Shown here: positions 1-8,040 of the stretch, in pieces
Layout of the letters: every line of letters begins with the position of its first letter
Position numbering within the stretch: position 1 is the first letter of the stretch
DNA from: an uncultured Prevotellaceae bacterium
GTDB lineage: Bacteria > Bacteroidota > Bacteroidia > Bacteroidales > Bacteroidaceae
Length of the DNA stretch: 64,000 nucleotides
Reading direction: 5' to 3'
NCBI GenBank assembly: GCA_900314655.1
Contig: OMWC01000013.1
Span: 28,562 to 92,561 of the forward strand
Position numbers and translations under genes: made by a program
Notes under the pieces: generated by a model
The model's database searches: none
What the model was told of the DNA's origin: nothing
The model's input: only the letters and a program-made list of their open reading frames with translations

Positions 1-1
1 A

Positions 2-961
2 GTAACAGCAAAGCATCGCGACAATTTCCTTCTGGCCCAGGCCAAACCTAGCATCCGCAAGGCGACCTCACCTGTAGCCGATGAGCCGACGCCTGCCGTT
101 CTCAAAGCAGATGCCAAAGACAAAGAAGATATTACAGTAGATTCAAAAGACAAAGAGGAATACTCCGAGGCCAGACAACAAGCCTCCGAGCCGACTTCCG
201 AAGAGGCCCAAACCTTAAAGAACACGCCACGAGGCAACACGCCGCTTCCCCCTTCACGCGGAGAGCAGAATACTGCGCCCCACACCACCGCCAGCCAATC
301 AGCCGGACAATGGTCGTTCGGGCTCCATGCGTCAGGAGGGCTCCTGGCTGCCAATAGCCAACAACCAAACTACCCAGCCGACGCTTACATGAACGACCCG
401 TTGTTCCCCTCACCCTCAGGCCAAAACTATTCCGATGCCGATAATCCGCAAAAGGAAAGCCAATTAAAGGCCAAACACCATCTGCCCATCCGCTTCGGCC
501 TGAAAGTCGGCTATCAGCTGAACGATCGCTGGGCGTTGCAGAGCGGCATCACCTACACCTATCTTTATTCCGAATTCACGTCGGACAACCGCAAGCAGCC
601 CGCCATCGAGCAGAAGCTCCACTATGTCGGCATCCCATTGGGAATCAGTTACCGGATATGGAAAAGCAGCACTTTCCGCCTATATGCCTCCGCAGGAGCA
701 GCAGCCGAAATATGCGTGAACAACTCGCAGAAAAACGCAGATTCCTCCTTCCGTCAGCAACACGGCGAAAAGCCTCTGCAATGGTCTGTCAATGCCGCCC
801 TGGGTGCCGAATATCAGCCCACGAAACAGTTAGGTATCTATCTGGAGCCTAGCCTCGGTTACTATTTCAAGGACAACACCCTGCTGGAGCACTTCTACAA
901 GGAGCATCCGCTGAGCCCCTCCATAGAATTCGGCCTCCGCCTTCATCTGAACGGGCGATAG
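2..961 (+). CDS. Outer-membrane beta-barrel protein, 5' end outside window
   Basis: The reading frame is open from base 2 to the stop at 961 and has no start before an internal ATG at 389, so the gene begins upstream of the window. The first ~110 visible residues are hydrophilic and rich in Lys, Glu, Pro and Ser, like a periplasmic linker. From about base 310 (GQWSFGLHASGGLLAA) alternating hydrophobic/polar strands follow, with LGISYRIW, YASAGAAAEI, LGAEYQ and IYLEPSLGYYF, ending in FGLRLHLNGR. This is the pattern of an 8-stranded OmpW/PorT-like barrel. In Bacteroidales, barrels behind a long linker often sit next to an ECF sigma factor gene and carry a cytoplasmic N-terminus and one membrane helix; that arrangement is inference here because the 5' part is missing. 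Confidence 0.75.
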   Translation, partial: VTAKHRDNFLLAQAKPSIRKATSPVADEPTPAVLKADAKDKEDITVDSKDKEEYSEARQQASEPTSEEAQTLKNTPRGNTPLPPSRGEQNTAPHTTASQSAGQWSFGLHASGGLLAANSQQPNYPADAYMNDPLFPSPSGQNYSDADNPQKESQLKAKHHLPIRFGLKVGYQLNDRWALQSGITYTYLYSEFTSDNRKQPAIEQKLHYVGIPLGISYRIWKSSTFRLYASAGAAAEICVNNSQKNADSSFRQQHGEKPLQWSVNAALGAEYQPTKQLGIYLEPSLGYYFKDNTLLEHFYKEHPLSPSIEFGLRLHLNGR

Positions 962-1064
962 TCAGAAAAAAATCTCACGAAAACATACATCCTACATAAA
1001 AACCCTGAAACGCCCAGTAAATAAAAGCATTCCCGGCTATGTATGTTTGTCAAAAACGTACATA

Positions 1065-1112
1065 AACCTACATGAACCTACATTTCTTCATTAATGTGGG
1101 TTCATGTAGGTT
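1065..1112. repeat. 19-bp inverted repeat
   Basis: The arms 1065-1083 and 1094-1112 are complementary over 19 bp with one mismatch, around a 10-nt loop. Each arm contains a 10-bp direct repeat (CATRAACCTA). The structure lies between two converging genes and could form a strong hairpin, but no T-run follows, so a terminator role is doubtful. It belongs to the repeat-rich gap 962-1271, which holds no gene. Confidence 0.8.
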
Positions 1113-1138
1113 GCAGATAGACCGCCATGAGTAAATCC

Positions 1139-1226
1139 ATGCACACAGTTTCTTCAGCGAAACTAATAGTTTCTATGGGAAAAACTATCAGTTTCCATGA
1201 GAAAAACTGTTAGTTTCTCTCATAGA
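1139..1226. repeat. 22-bp-period repeat array, locus 1
   Basis: Three clear 22-bp units (1161-1182, 1183-1204, 1205-1226) follow a degenerate one. Consensus: AACTRTYAGTTTC, then about 5 variable bases, then GAAA. The 18-nt word at 1175-1192 recurs exactly at 31282-31299, and GAAAAACTGTTAGT recurs near 31330. The array is non-coding. Confidence 0.8.
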
Positions 1227-1271
1227 AACCAAAGAAGCCACACCATGCGGGAGAATTAAAAGTCCCGAAAC

Positions 1272-2777
1272 CTATCCGCAATGGAAATAGGTATCCACGA
1301 GTTGTTTGATTTCTTCGGGCTTGTCCTGAATGTCGCGGCGAAGGGTTTCGTCGTGGAAAGCACGGAGTTGGGCAATGATGCCGTCGATCATGGCTTTGCT
1401 GAAAACACCCTTCTCCTCATAGACGGCACGCTGACGCTCCAGGCAATCGGCAGATGCGGCACAGCTGTCAGGCAACTGGGCCAGCAAGGCCAAGCGGTCG
1501 GCGTTAGCTGCATCGTGGATGTTCACGTTGACGTATGTATCCTCGGCCACCCGCAGGGCATCATTCATCTCGAACCCATGACGACAGGCCACACACAAAC
1601 CTGCCAGCAGCTGATAGAGATCGGCGCTACCGTCGGGTGAACGCATCTCGACGGTCTGCTTGACGGTAGTATCAATGTCACTAACGGATTCCAGCGGATT
1701 GGCCGCATGACAGAGATCGACACCTGCCGTCCAGCCCAGCGGGACGCGCACCAGCACGCTACGGTTGCGGTCGCCCCAGCAGACATTGGTGGGAGCCTCC
1801 TGATGGGGGACGAGCCGGAAATAGCTGGTGGGGTTCTTGTTGCCGAAGGCGGTGATGCTGGGAGCGAGTTCCATCATGCCGGCAATGGCCTTGCGGGCTG
1901 TCTCGCTAAGCACGCCGCCGCTGACCATCTGGTTGTGCCCGTCCTTCATCAGGCGCATGTGGATATGCAGTCCGCTGCCTGCCTTGCCCACAGTTATCTT
2001 GGGCGCAAAGGTGACGTTGAGCCCCATCTCGTAGGCCAGGTTGCGAATCACCCATTTGGCAAGCATCAGCTGGTCGGCAGCCTCTTCGGCACGCACGGGT
2101 AGGAACTCTATCTCGTTCTGCTCATAGAGCAGTCCGTCCTGCTTGAAATTTCCCACTTCTGAATGGCCGTACTTGATTTGTCCGCCCGTCTGGGCGATGT
2201 AGAGCATACATTGCTGGCGGAAGTCGTTCATCTTGGCGTAGGGTGCCGACTCGTGATAGCCGCGCTGGTCGATGGCTGGATAGAGCTGGTCGTCCTGATC
2301 GATCACGTAGTATTCCAGTTCGCCCATAGCATGGAACTCCATGCCCGTGGTCTGGCGGAAAGCCTCGCAGGCCTTGCGCAGCGTGTTCTCAGGCGAAGAC
2401 GCAAGCGGCTGACCGTCCTTGTCGAAATAGCTGCAAAGGAGACACAGGGTAGGAATCTCGGCGAAGGGATCCATGAAGGCCGTGGAGAATCTCGGCAGCA
2501 CGTAGAGGTCGCTGGAGCCCGCCTCGATGAAGGAGAAGAGGCTCGACCCATCGACCCGCTCTCCACAGGTGAGGATGGTTTCCAGATAGGCCTTGTTGGT
2601 GATCACGAAATTCAGCGTCTTCAGTTTGCCGTCGCCTCCGGGATACATGAAATTAATCATCTGCACCCCGTTGTTCTCCACGAAGCGGATGATGTCACTT
2701 TTGGTGAACGACTCCGCCGGCTTCTGCAAGTAAGCCACCACGGGGTTAGCATTCATCGTCAGTTCTGCTTTTGCCAT
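1272..2777 (-). CDS. glnA: Glutamine synthetase family protein (GS-I-like)
   Basis: The predicted reaction is ATP-dependent formation of glutamine from glutamate and ammonia in the cytoplasm. The 501-residue length fits type I glutamine synthetase and not the ~730-residue type III enzyme of many Bacteroidales. Visible signatures are the glutamate-binding block GKAGSGLHIHM, the ATP/glutamate block NPTSYFRLVPHQEAPTN followed by NRSVLVRVP, and RSPDGSADLYQLLA near the C-terminus. No adenylylation motif of the NLYDLP type is evident, so regulation is unlikely to follow the enterobacterial scheme. The gene stands alone behind a consensus promoter at 2824-2855. Some GS-family proteins are gamma-glutamyl-polyamine or other ligases, so the substrate is the main uncertainty. 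Confidence 0.85.
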   Translation of the reverse strand: MAKAELTMNANPVVAYLQKPAESFTKSDIIRFVENNGVQMINFMYPGGDGKLKTLNFVITNKAYLETILTCGERVDGSSLFSFIEAGSSDLYVLPRFSTAFMDPFAEIPTLCLLCSYFDKDGQPLASSPENTLRKACEAFRQTTGMEFHAMGELEYYVIDQDDQLYPAIDQRGYHESAPYAKMNDFRQQCMLYIAQTGGQIKYGHSEVGNFKQDGLLYEQNEIEFLPVRAEEAADQLMLAKWVIRNLAYEMGLNVTFAPKITVGKAGSGLHIHMRLMKDGHNQMVSGGVLSETARKAIAGMMELAPSITAFGNKNPTSYFRLVPHQEAPTNVCWGDRNRSVLVRVPLGWTAGVDLCHAANPLESVSDIDTTVKQTVEMRSPDGSADLYQLLAGLCVACRHGFEMNDALRVAEDTYVNVNIHDAANADRLALLAQLPDSCAASADCLERQRAVYEEKGVFSKAMIDGIIAQLRAFHDETLRRDIQDKPEEIKQLVDTYFHCG

Positions 2778-2823
2778 ATTCCAAATAGTTTTTAAATGGT
2801 TTTTATGTTATTATTAATCCCTG

Positions 2824-2855
2824 CAAAGATAGCATAAACGAACGAAACTTCCAAA
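2824..2855 (-). promoter_or_regulatory. Bacteroidetes promoter for the glutamine synthetase gene
   Basis: On the minus strand, a TTTG element (2852-2855) lies 20 bp from TATCTTTG (2824-2831). This matches the Bacteroidetes primary-sigma consensus TTTG-N19/20-TAnnTTTG. The predicted start lies about 40 nt before the gene. Confidence 0.75.
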
Positions 2856-3018
2856 TATTATTCGGATATTTATGCATCTACAACGTTCTTACAGCCTGAT
2901 TCATCTGTGGGGACTGACAAACTTTCACTTTTCTTGCCAAGATGTCAGCAGTTTTCTTCAAGGCACGGGATTTGAACGCCATTTAGCAGAACAATAAAAA
3001 ATAAAAAAGGAGGTCAAT

Positions 3019-5520
3019 ATGACTTTAGAAAACTTTACAATCAAAGCACAGGAGGCCGTGCAGGAAGCCGTCAATACGGCGCAAAGGGCCTCACAGCAGG
3101 TCATAGAGCCTGTACATATACTGAAGGGAGTGATGGAGAAAGCACAGGACGTGACGAAGTTCATCTTCCAGAAACTTGGGGTGAACGAAGCGCACATGGC
3201 GCAGACCGTGGATAGCGAGCTCCAGCACCTGCCGCGCGTTCAGGGCGGACAGCCGTATCTCTCAAACGATGCTAACCAGGTACTGGTGAAGGCGCAGGAC
3301 ATCTCAAAGCGATGGGGCGACCAGTTTGTCAGCGTAGAGCCGATACTGCTGGCCTTAATAGAGGTGAACTCCACGGCTGCACGCATGATGAAGGATGCGG
3401 GCATGAACTCGAAAGACATGGAGAAGGCTATTCAGGAACTCCGTCAAGGGCAAAAGGTGCAGACGCAGAGCGCCGACGAGAACTACCAAAGTCTGCAGAA
3501 ATATGCCAAGAACCTGGTGGAAGAGGCACGCGCCGGAAAACTCGACCCGGTGATCGGACGCGACGATGAAATCCGTCGGGTGCTGCAGATTCTGTCACGA
3601 CGCACAAAGAACAACCCCATTCTGATCGGTGAACCAGGAACGGGTAAGACGGCCATCGTGGAAGGTCTGGCACAGCGCATCGTGCGCGGCGACGTGCCGG
3701 AGAACCTGAAGGACAAACAGCTCTTCTCGCTCGACATGGGACAGCTCATCGCCGGTGCGAAATACAAAGGCGAGTTTGAGGAAAGGCTGAAGAGCGTAGT
3801 CAACGAGGTGACCAAGAGCGAAGGGCGCATCATCCTCTTCATCGACGAAATCCACACGCTGGTGGGTGCAGGAGCATCGGAGGGTGCCATGGACGCGGCC
3901 AACATCCTGAAGCCAGCCCTCTCGAGGGGTGAGTTGAGAGCCATCGGTGCCACGACGCTCAACGAATACCAGAAGTATTTCGAGAAGGACAAGGCGCTGG
4001 AGCGACGCTTCCAGACAGTGATGGTGGACGAGCCCGACGAACTGTCGGCCATTTCCATCCTACGCGGACTGAAGGAACGCTACGAGAATCACCACAAGGT
4101 ACGTATTCAAGACGATGCCTGCATCGCCGCCGTGAAACTATCCGAGCGCTACATCAGCGACCGATTCCTGCCCGACAAGGCCATCGACCTGATGGACGAG
4201 GCTGCCGCCAAGCTGCGCATGGAACGCGACTCGGTGCCCGAAGAACTGGACGACATCTCGCGCCAGAGGGCTCAGTTGGAAATTGAGCGCGAGGCCATCA
4301 AGCGCGAGAACGACACGGAGAAGATTGCCCAGCTGGACAAGGATATTGCCGAACTGCGCGAAAAGGAAAACGACTTCCGCGCCAAGTGGGAAAGCGAAAA
4401 GGCTCAGATTGAGAAGGTGCAACAGGCCAAGCAGCAGATGGAACAGCTACGATTCGAAGCCGAGCGCGCCGAACGCGAAGGCGACTATGCCCGCGTGGCC
4501 GAGATACGCTACGGTAAGCTGAAGCAACTGGAAGAGGAAATTAGCCGGTTGGCAACCAATACGACGGATGATACCAGCAGACTGGTACGCGAGGAGGTGA
4601 CGGCCGACGACATTGCCGAGGTGGTGAGCCGTTGGACTGGCATACCCGTGAGCCGCATGATGCAGAGCGAGAAGGAGAAACTGCTGCATTTGGAAGAGGA
4701 ACTCCACAAGCGCGTTATCGGACAAGACGAGGCCATCGCTGCCGTATCGGATGCCGTGCGCCGAAGCCGCGCCGGACTGCAAGACCCGAAGCGACCTATC
4801 GCCTCGTTCATCTTCCTAGGCACCACGGGTGTGGGTAAGACGGAACTGGCCAAGACGCTGGCCGACTATATGTTCAACGACGAGCAGATGATGACACGTA
4901 TTGACATGTCGGAATATCAGGAGAAGCACACCGTCTCGCGACTGATTGGTGCACCTCCGGGCTACATCGGCTACGACGAGGGCGGACAGCTGACCGAGGC
5001 CGTCAGGCGGAAGCCTTACTCGGTAGTGCTCTTCGACGAGATTGAGAAGGCGCATCCCGACGTGTTCAACACGTTGCTGCAGGTACTCGACGACGGACGA
5101 CTGACCGACAACAAGGGCCGCACGGTGAACTTCAAGAATACGATCATCATCATGACATCGAACGCCACCGAACAGCAGCTGCATCAAATCATGCGTCCGG
5201 AGTTTCTGAACCGTATCGACGAGATCATCACCTTCACGCAGCTCACGAAGCAACAGATTGCCGACGTGGTGCGCCTGCAAGTGAAGAAGGTTCAACAGAT
5301 GCTCCAGGAGCAGGATGTGGAACTGGAGGTCACACCGCAGGCCATCGACTATCTGGCCGAAATGGGCTACGATCCCGACTTCGGTGCCCGTCCCGTGAAG
5401 CGGGCCATCCAGCAGTACATGCTGAATGACCTGTCGAAGAAGCTGCTCGCCGGCGACGTGAACCGCGAGAAAAAAATCATCGTGGACTGTTTCGGCGACG
5501 GACTGGTGTTCCGGAATTAA
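3019..5520 (+). CDS. clpB: ATP-dependent chaperone ClpB
   Basis: ClpB is a hexameric AAA+ disaggregase that works with DnaK on aggregated proteins after heat stress. The protein (833 aa) has the Clp N-domain (about 1-145), a first ATPase module (Walker A GEPGTGKTA near 204, Walker B LFIDEIHTL), the coiled-coil middle domain (about 400-520, rich in E/K/R/Q), and a second module (GTTGVGKTEL near 601, VLFDEIEKAHP, RPEFLNRIDE). The ATG at 3019 follows a strong AAGGAGG at 3007-3013. The protein is shorter than the usual ~860 aa. Between the second sensor-1 motif (IIMTSN, about 712) and RPEFLNRID only ten residues remain, against about 30 in E. coli ClpB, without any frameshift. A terminator follows at 5551. 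No CIRCE element is visible upstream. Confidence 0.97.
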   Translation: MTLENFTIKAQEAVQEAVNTAQRASQQVIEPVHILKGVMEKAQDVTKFIFQKLGVNEAHMAQTVDSELQHLPRVQGGQPYLSNDANQVLVKAQDISKRWGDQFVSVEPILLALIEVNSTAARMMKDAGMNSKDMEKAIQELRQGQKVQTQSADENYQSLQKYAKNLVEEARAGKLDPVIGRDDEIRRVLQILSRRTKNNPILIGEPGTGKTAIVEGLAQRIVRGDVPENLKDKQLFSLDMGQLIAGAKYKGEFEERLKSVVNEVTKSEGRIILFIDEIHTLVGAGASEGAMDAANILKPALSRGELRAIGATTLNEYQKYFEKDKALERRFQTVMVDEPDELSAISILRGLKERYENHHKVRIQDDACIAAVKLSERYISDRFLPDKAIDLMDEAAAKLRMERDSVPEELDDISRQRAQLEIEREAIKRENDTEKIAQLDKDIAELREKENDFRAKWESEKAQIEKVQQAKQQMEQLRFEAERAEREGDYARVAEIRYGKLKQLEEEISRLATNTTDDTSRLVREEVTADDIAEVVSRWTGIPVSRMMQSEKEKLLHLEEELHKRVIGQDEAIAAVSDAVRRSRAGLQDPKRPIASFIFLGTTGVGKTELAKTLADYMFNDEQMMTRIDMSEYQEKHTVSRLIGAPPGYIGYDEGGQLTEAVRRKPYSVVLFDEIEKAHPDVFNTLLQVLDDGRLTDNKGRTVNFKNTIIIMTSNATEQQLHQIMRPEFLNRIDEIITFTQLTKQQIADVVRLQVKKVQQMLQEQDVELEVTPQAIDYLAEMGYDPDFGARPVKRAIQQYMLNDLSKKLLAGDVNREKKIIVDCFGDGLVFRN

Positions 5521-5550
5521 ACGACAAAATGCAAACTCCATTTTGCAAAC

Positions 5551-5582
5551 AAGGCGAACAAGCAAATTTGTTCGCCTTTTTA
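5551..5582 (+). terminator. Rho-independent terminator after clpB
   Basis: A perfect 10-bp stem (AAGGCGAACA / TGTTCGCCTT, arms 5551-5560 and 5569-5578) with an 8-nt loop runs into TTTTTAT. It ends the clpB transcript. Confidence 0.85.
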
Positions 5583-5614
5583 TTTGTGCATTCCACACTT
5601 TTTCATTAATTTTG
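5583..5614 (+). promoter_or_regulatory. Promoter of the SLC13 transporter gene
   Basis: TTTG (5583-5586), a 20-bp spacer and TAATTTTG (5607-5614) match the Bacteroidetes consensus. The predicted leader is about 77 nt. The promoter sits directly behind the clpB terminator. Confidence 0.7.
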
Positions 5615-5698
5615 CACGACTTTTTTAAGACAAGCAGTACAAAATCGCTAAAGGGTAAAAAGAATAAGATTAGTAATTAAATAAAGACCAATTGTAGC

Positions 5699-7201
5699 AT
5701 GTACAAAATTTTCACAGGATTCCACCTCGTGGAGGCTTACCACAAAGCCCGACGGGAGCAGCGTGTTCATCCTAAAAGAGTTCTAAAGAAACTCATCTAT
5801 GCGGCCATCGTGCTCGCAGTAACTCTCTTCCTCTGGAATGCTCCGGCCGACATGTACGGCATCCAGAACCTGACCGTCATTCAGCAGCGCATCATCGCCA
5901 TCTTCGCCTTCGCCACATTGATGTGGATTTTCGAGGTGGTGCCCTCGTGGGCCACTTCCGTGGGCATCATCGGACTGATGTTGCTCACCACCTCCACCAG
6001 CGGCATCAAGCCGATGATGTATGAGGCAGCTGGCGAGCCCCTACCCTACAAGGACATTATGGCCACCTTTGCCGACCCCGTCATCATGCTCTTCATCGGC
6101 GGATTCATACTCGCCATCGCTGCCACCAAGACCGGTCTCGATGCGCAATTGGCCAAGGCTTTGCTGAAACCCTTCGGCTCAAAATCGAACAACGTGCTCC
6201 TGGGATTCATCCTCATCACGGGTGTATTCTCAATGTTCGTCTCCAACACGGCCACGGCTGCCATGATGCTCACCTTCCTGACCCCGGTGTTCAAGCAGCT
6301 TCCGCCCGAAGGAAAGGGACGCATCGCGCTGACGCTCTCCATCCCCGTGGCAGCCAACCTCGGCGGTATGGCTACGCCTATCGGAACTCCTCCGAATGCC
6401 ATCGCCCTGAAATATCTGAACGACCCCGCAGGACTGAACCTCAACCTGGGCTTCGGCGAGTGGGTGATGTTTATGCTGCCGCTCGTGCTCGTGTTACTCT
6501 TCATCGGATGGATACTGCTGCGCACCATCTTCCCCTTCTCGCAGAAAACCATCAACCTTGAGATTGAGGGCGGCATGAAGAAGGGTTTCCACACATGGGT
6601 GGTCATCGTAACCTTCATCGTCACCGTACTGCTCTGGATGACCGACAAACTGACGGGCATCAACTCCTATACCGTGGCACTCATCCCGTTTGTGGTTTTC
6701 TCGCTGACGGGCGTGATCAATAAATACGACCTCGAGGAAATCAACTGGAGCGTCATCTGGATGGTGGCCGGCGGTTTCGCCCTCGGTTATGGCCTGAATG
6801 CCTCCGGACTGGCAGCCAATGCCGTGGAGAGCATTCCCTTCGGCACTTGGTCGCCCATCGTCATCCTGCTCGTCTCGGGCCTCATCTGCTACCTGCTCTC
6901 TAACTTTATCTCCAACTCGGCCACGGCAGCCCTGCTGATGCCTATCCTGGCTGTGGTATGCTCAGGCATGGGCGACAAACTCTCGGCCATCGGCGGCACA
7001 CCCACCGTACTCATCGGTATTGCCGTGGCAGCATCGAGTGCAATGGTGCTCCCCATCTCCACGCCGCCGAACGCCTTGGCTTTCTCCACCAATCTGGTGA
7101 AGCAGAACGACATGGTGAAAATCGGTATCATCATGGGTGTCATCTCAATGGTGCTGGGCTACGGACTGCTCTTCATGCTGGGTGAGATGCATTTTATTTA
7201 A
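5699..7201 (+). CDS. SLC13/DASS-family sodium:dicarboxylate (or sulfate) symporter
   Basis: This inner-membrane secondary transporter probably imports succinate-like dicarboxylates with sodium. The 500-residue protein has about 11-12 hydrophobic segments after a basic cytoplasmic N-terminus. It carries the two inverted-repeat signatures of the INDY fold: SNTATAAMM followed by TPIGTPPNAIAL in the first half, and SNSATAALLMP followed by PISTPPNALAF in the second. These form the sodium- and carboxylate-binding loops in VcINDY. It is a single-gene unit with its own promoter at 5583 and the large inverted repeat at 7205-7388 immediately behind its stop. The exact substrate cannot be read from the sequence. 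Confidence 0.9.
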   Translation: MYKIFTGFHLVEAYHKARREQRVHPKRVLKKLIYAAIVLAVTLFLWNAPADMYGIQNLTVIQQRIIAIFAFATLMWIFEVVPSWATSVGIIGLMLLTTSTSGIKPMMYEAAGEPLPYKDIMATFADPVIMLFIGGFILAIAATKTGLDAQLAKALLKPFGSKSNNVLLGFILITGVFSMFVSNTATAAMMLTFLTPVFKQLPPEGKGRIALTLSIPVAANLGGMATPIGTPPNAIALKYLNDPAGLNLNLGFGEWVMFMLPLVLVLLFIGWILLRTIFPFSQKTINLEIEGGMKKGFHTWVVIVTFIVTVLLWMTDKLTGINSYTVALIPFVVFSLTGVINKYDLEEINWSVIWMVAGGFALGYGLNASGLAANAVESIPFGTWSPIVILLVSGLICYLLSNFISNSATAALLMPILAVVCSGMGDKLSAIGGTPTVLIGIAVAASSAMVLPISTPPNALAFSTNLVKQNDMVKIGIIMGVISMVLGYGLLFMLGEMHFI

Positions 7202-7204
7202 AAA

Positions 7205-7388
7205 AAGACCCACCCCTGCCCTCCCTATGAGAGAAGAGCCCCACCCCTGCCCTCCCTATGAGGGAGGGAGTATATAGATTTGGAGGTGGAATTAATATAA
7301 TAGCAATGAGCTGGCTGTTGGACTTTTGTCCTTCACCAGCTCATTACTATTTGCTCCCTCCCTCATAGGGAGGGCAGGGGTGGGTCTT
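7205..7388. terminator. Large palindromic element between converging genes (bidirectional terminator-like)
   Basis: A perfect 27-bp inverted repeat (7205-7231 against 7362-7388) is flanked by an A-run on the left and a T-run on the right, so it would terminate transcription from both sides. Nested inside are a direct copy of the left-arm core with its own CCCTCCC-loop-GGGAGGG hairpin (about 7235-7270) and a 10-bp hairpin, AATGAGCTGG/CCAGCTCATT (7305-7314, 7336-7345). Related CCCTCCC/GGGAGGG palindromes occur at 13954, 17473 and, inside a gene, 26891. Confidence 0.8.
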
Positions 7389-7397
7389 CTTCTTTTT

Positions 7398-8027
7398 TTA
7401 CTTCGGCCACCCGATTGGATTGTTGAGCAGCGGAATCTGCATCTCAGTGAGGCCTAGGGCCTTGGAGATGGCAGCCTTGTCCATGCCCACACGGGGAACG
7501 GTGTTCAGACCGAGGGCCGTACAAATAAGACAGATATTCTCCGACACATAGCCTGCATCCATATTGGCCATGGGCAGCGCCTTCTCGCCACGATTGCCGA
7601 ACTTCGAAAGGTCGGTCACCATGATGAGGCAGACGGGAGCCGAGGCGGCAAATTTCTGATTGGCAGCCACGGCATCGCGAAGGTCGTCGTTGCATACTTT
7701 CTTCAGCTTATTGCTCTGAGGCTCATAGAGCCAGGCGCCGTCCTTGCGGGCCACATACAGGAGAATATCCTGCGCATTGATGGCCGAAGGAGCCGTAATC
7801 TTCTTGCTCTCCGGACGGTTGATACCACAGGCTGCCCACAGCACCTGCGAGAGTGTGGCATCCGAGATTTCGCGGTCAGAATACTCGCGCTGGGAAGCAC
7901 GCTTCTGAAGCGCCTCCATCAGCGTCATCTTCACATTCATGTCTGGCGCAGGCAACTGAATGTCCTGTGCCGTGGCGCAACTGACCATCACGAGGAGGCC
8001 CATTGCCAGCATACTGATTTTCTTCAT
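7398..8027 (-). CDS. SagB/nitroreductase-like secreted lipoprotein
   Basis: The protein (209 aa) belongs to the flavin-dependent nitroreductase fold. It has MTLMEALQKRASQREY near the N-terminus, a central AINAQDILLYVA and the late MANMDAGYVSENICLICTALGLNTVPR, typical of SagB-type members. The chosen ATG at 8027 gives MKKISMLAMGLLVMVSC, a lipoprotein signal with Cys as the first mature residue. A longer frame from 8066 would overlap the GH97 stop and disrupt the signal. It lies 13 nt behind GH97, as the third gene of an operon. An exported nitroreductase-fold enzyme is unusual because the family normally uses cytoplasmic FMN and NAD(P)H. The substrate is unknown. Confidence 0.8.
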   Translation of the reverse strand: MKKISMLAMGLLVMVSCATAQDIQLPAPDMNVKMTLMEALQKRASQREYSDREISDATLSQVLWAACGINRPESKKITAPSAINAQDILLYVARKDGAWLYEPQSNKLKKVCNDDLRDAVAANQKFAASAPVCLIMVTDLSKFGNRGEKALPMANMDAGYVSENICLICTALGLNTVPRVGMDKAAISKALGLTEMQIPLLNNPIGWPK

Positions 8028-8040
8028 TTTGCGATGTGTT

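Noticed and set aside
132..413. Minus-strand frame opposite the 5' partial gene
   Set aside because: Arg/Cys/Trp-rich composition typical of antisense frames; no start signal.
389..961. Complete gene starting at the ATG at 389
   Set aside because: The frame is open without interruption to base 2 and encodes a plausible linker, so the ATG is internal.
2778..3018. Heat-shock operator (CIRCE) or sigma-32-type promoter upstream of clpB
   Set aside because: No TTAGCACTC-N9-GAGTGCTAA inverted repeat and no convincing sigma-32 elements were found.
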